From: Rhodospirillaceae bacterium
GTDB lineage: Bacteria > Pseudomonadota > Alphaproteobacteria > Dongiales > Dongiaceae
Length of the DNA: 6,364 nt
Assembly: GCA_016794075.1 (NCBI GenBank)
Contig: JAEUKU010000399.1
Coordinates: forward strand, 1 to 6,364
Direction of reading: 5' to 3'
Below, one piece after another: positions 5,589 to 6,364 of the stretch. Made by a program: the position numbers and the translations under genes. Numbering within the stretch: the stretch's first letter is position 1; every line of letters starts with the position of its first letter. The notes below the pieces were generated by a model that saw only the letters and a list, made by a program, of their open reading frames with translations, was not told the origin of the DNA and ran no database searches.

Positions 5589-6364
5589 ATGGTCGCGACG
5601 GATACTAACCGGAATTGTGTGAGTTTTGGCTCTTGCGAGGTCGACCTTGCGAATTTCGAGGTCCGCCACGGCGGGAAAAGGCATCCGGTCGAGCCACAAG
5701 TTTTCGATTTGTTGGCCTTCCTGGTCTCCAACCCCGATCGCTTGATCACCAAAGACGAGTTGATCGAGAAGGTCTGGAACGGGCGAATCGTCTCCGATGC
5801 AACGCTGGCCAGTCGCTTGAAGGCCGCCCGCCGCGCCATCGGCGACGATGGCGAGCAGCAGAAGCTGATCCGCACGATACATGGCCGGGGAATTCGGTTC
5901 GTGGGCCGGCTCAACGCCCGCACCGATCCCCCGCCCCCCGAACCGCTCAAGCAGGATATCCGGTTCTGTCGCGCGCGCGACGGTGTGCGCCTCGCCTACG
6001 CGACGACCGGCAGCGGCCCGCCGCTGGTCAAGCCGGCAAACTGGCTGAGCCATTTGGAATACGATCTGCTGAGCCCGGTCTGGCGGCACTGGATCAGAGA
6101 GCTGTCGCGCGATCACACCCTTGTGCGGTACGACAAGCGGGCGAATGGGCTGTCGGACTGGGACGTCGAGGAATTGTCCTTCGATGCCCTGGTGGGCGAT
6201 TTCGAAGCGGTGATCGACGCCGCCGGGCTCGAGCGTTTCCCGGTGTTCTGCCTGTCGCAAGGTTGCGCCATTGCCATCGCCTATGCGTTGCGCAATCCCG
6301 GCCGCATCACGCGCATGGTGCTATTTGGCGGCTATGCCCGCGGCTGGGGCCGCCGCGGCAACGA
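5589..6364 (+). CDS. winged-helix regulator fused to alpha/beta-hydrolase domain, 5' part (runs off right edge)
   Basis: The frame is open for 258 codons from ATG 5589 to the end of the window. Residues about 12-106 form an OmpR/CadC-type winged helix: FGSCEVDL, VEPQVFDLLAFLV at 34-46, DELIEKVWNGRIVSDATLASR at 56-76 in substance (recognition region) and the wing RTIHGRGIRFVG at 95-106. A proline-rich linker (113-119) leads to an alpha/beta-hydrolase domain from about 122: LAYATTGSGPPLV, RYDKRANGLSDW at 180-191, a nucleophile-elbow segment CLSQGC at 221-226 with S223, and LFGGYARG at 245-252. The first glycine of the G-x-S-x-G elbow is Cys here; the catalytic Asp and His would lie past the edge. 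No receiver domain or membrane segment is seen, so it is probably a one-component cytoplasmic regulator. GTG at 5619 is an alternative start, just before VSFGS, with GGAA 4 nt upstream. Codon use over the first 60 or so codons is less GC-rich than in neighbouring genes. Confidence 0.87.
   Translation, partial: MVATDTNRNCVSFGSCEVDLANFEVRHGGKRHPVEPQVFDLLAFLVSNPDRLITKDELIEKVWNGRIVSDATLASRLKAARRAIGDDGEQQKLIRTIHGRGIRFVGRLNARTDPPPPEPLKQDIRFCRARDGVRLAYATTGSGPPLVKPANWLSHLEYDLLSPVWRHWIRELSRDHTLVRYDKRANGLSDWDVEELSFDALVGDFEAVIDAAGLERFPVFCLSQGCAIAIAYALRNPGRITRMVLFGGYARGWGRRGN

Noticed and set aside
5583..6260. Minus-strand open frame of 225 codons opposite the winged-helix/hydrolase gene
   Set aside because: The plus frame encodes two recognisable domains and continues past the edge; the minus frame shows none.

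Overview
The window is GC-rich chromosomal DNA from an alphaproteobacterium. The base for this is the topoisomerase IV subunit B (ParE), whose core wording (for example KILNVASASADKL, then IQALGCGTRDKYDEERLRYE) is the alphaproteobacterial form. A Rhodospirillales-like lineage is my guess and is not proven by the window. Five genes can be read with good support, plus one that runs off the left edge. There is no RNA gene, insertion sequence, CRISPR array or integrase.

Left block (1-1906, minus strand): a two-gene surface-glycan unit. A GT-B-like surface carbohydrate biosynthesis protein is followed after 8 nt by a WbqC-family gene that leaves the window at base 1. Both belong to families found in O-antigen, capsule or flagellin-glycan loci.

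Middle block (2060-4413, plus strand): a complete parE, followed 5 nt after its stop by a small MmcQ/YjbR-family protein. The spacing suggests one transcript. parE and the glycan unit are divergent, separated by 153 bp (1907-2059) that must hold both promoters. I can point only to one weak candidate promoter and a small inverted repeat there. A strong 15-pair hairpin sits just after the mmcQ-like gene, in the 105-bp convergent gap (4414-4518).

Right block (4519-6364): the accessory part. A minus-strand diiron oxygenase of the ferritin-like superfamily has the full AurF-type metal-ligand pattern. It is divergent from a plus-strand protein that joins an OmpR/CadC-type winged-helix DNA-binding domain to an alpha/beta-hydrolase domain and runs off the right edge. 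The 158-bp gap between them (5431-5588) carries a perfect 17-bp palindrome, 8-bp arms around one central base. The simplest reading is a regulator-operator-enzyme cassette in which the hydrolase-like domain senses or processes a small molecule that the diiron enzyme uses or makes. This is inference and is the most interesting part of the window.
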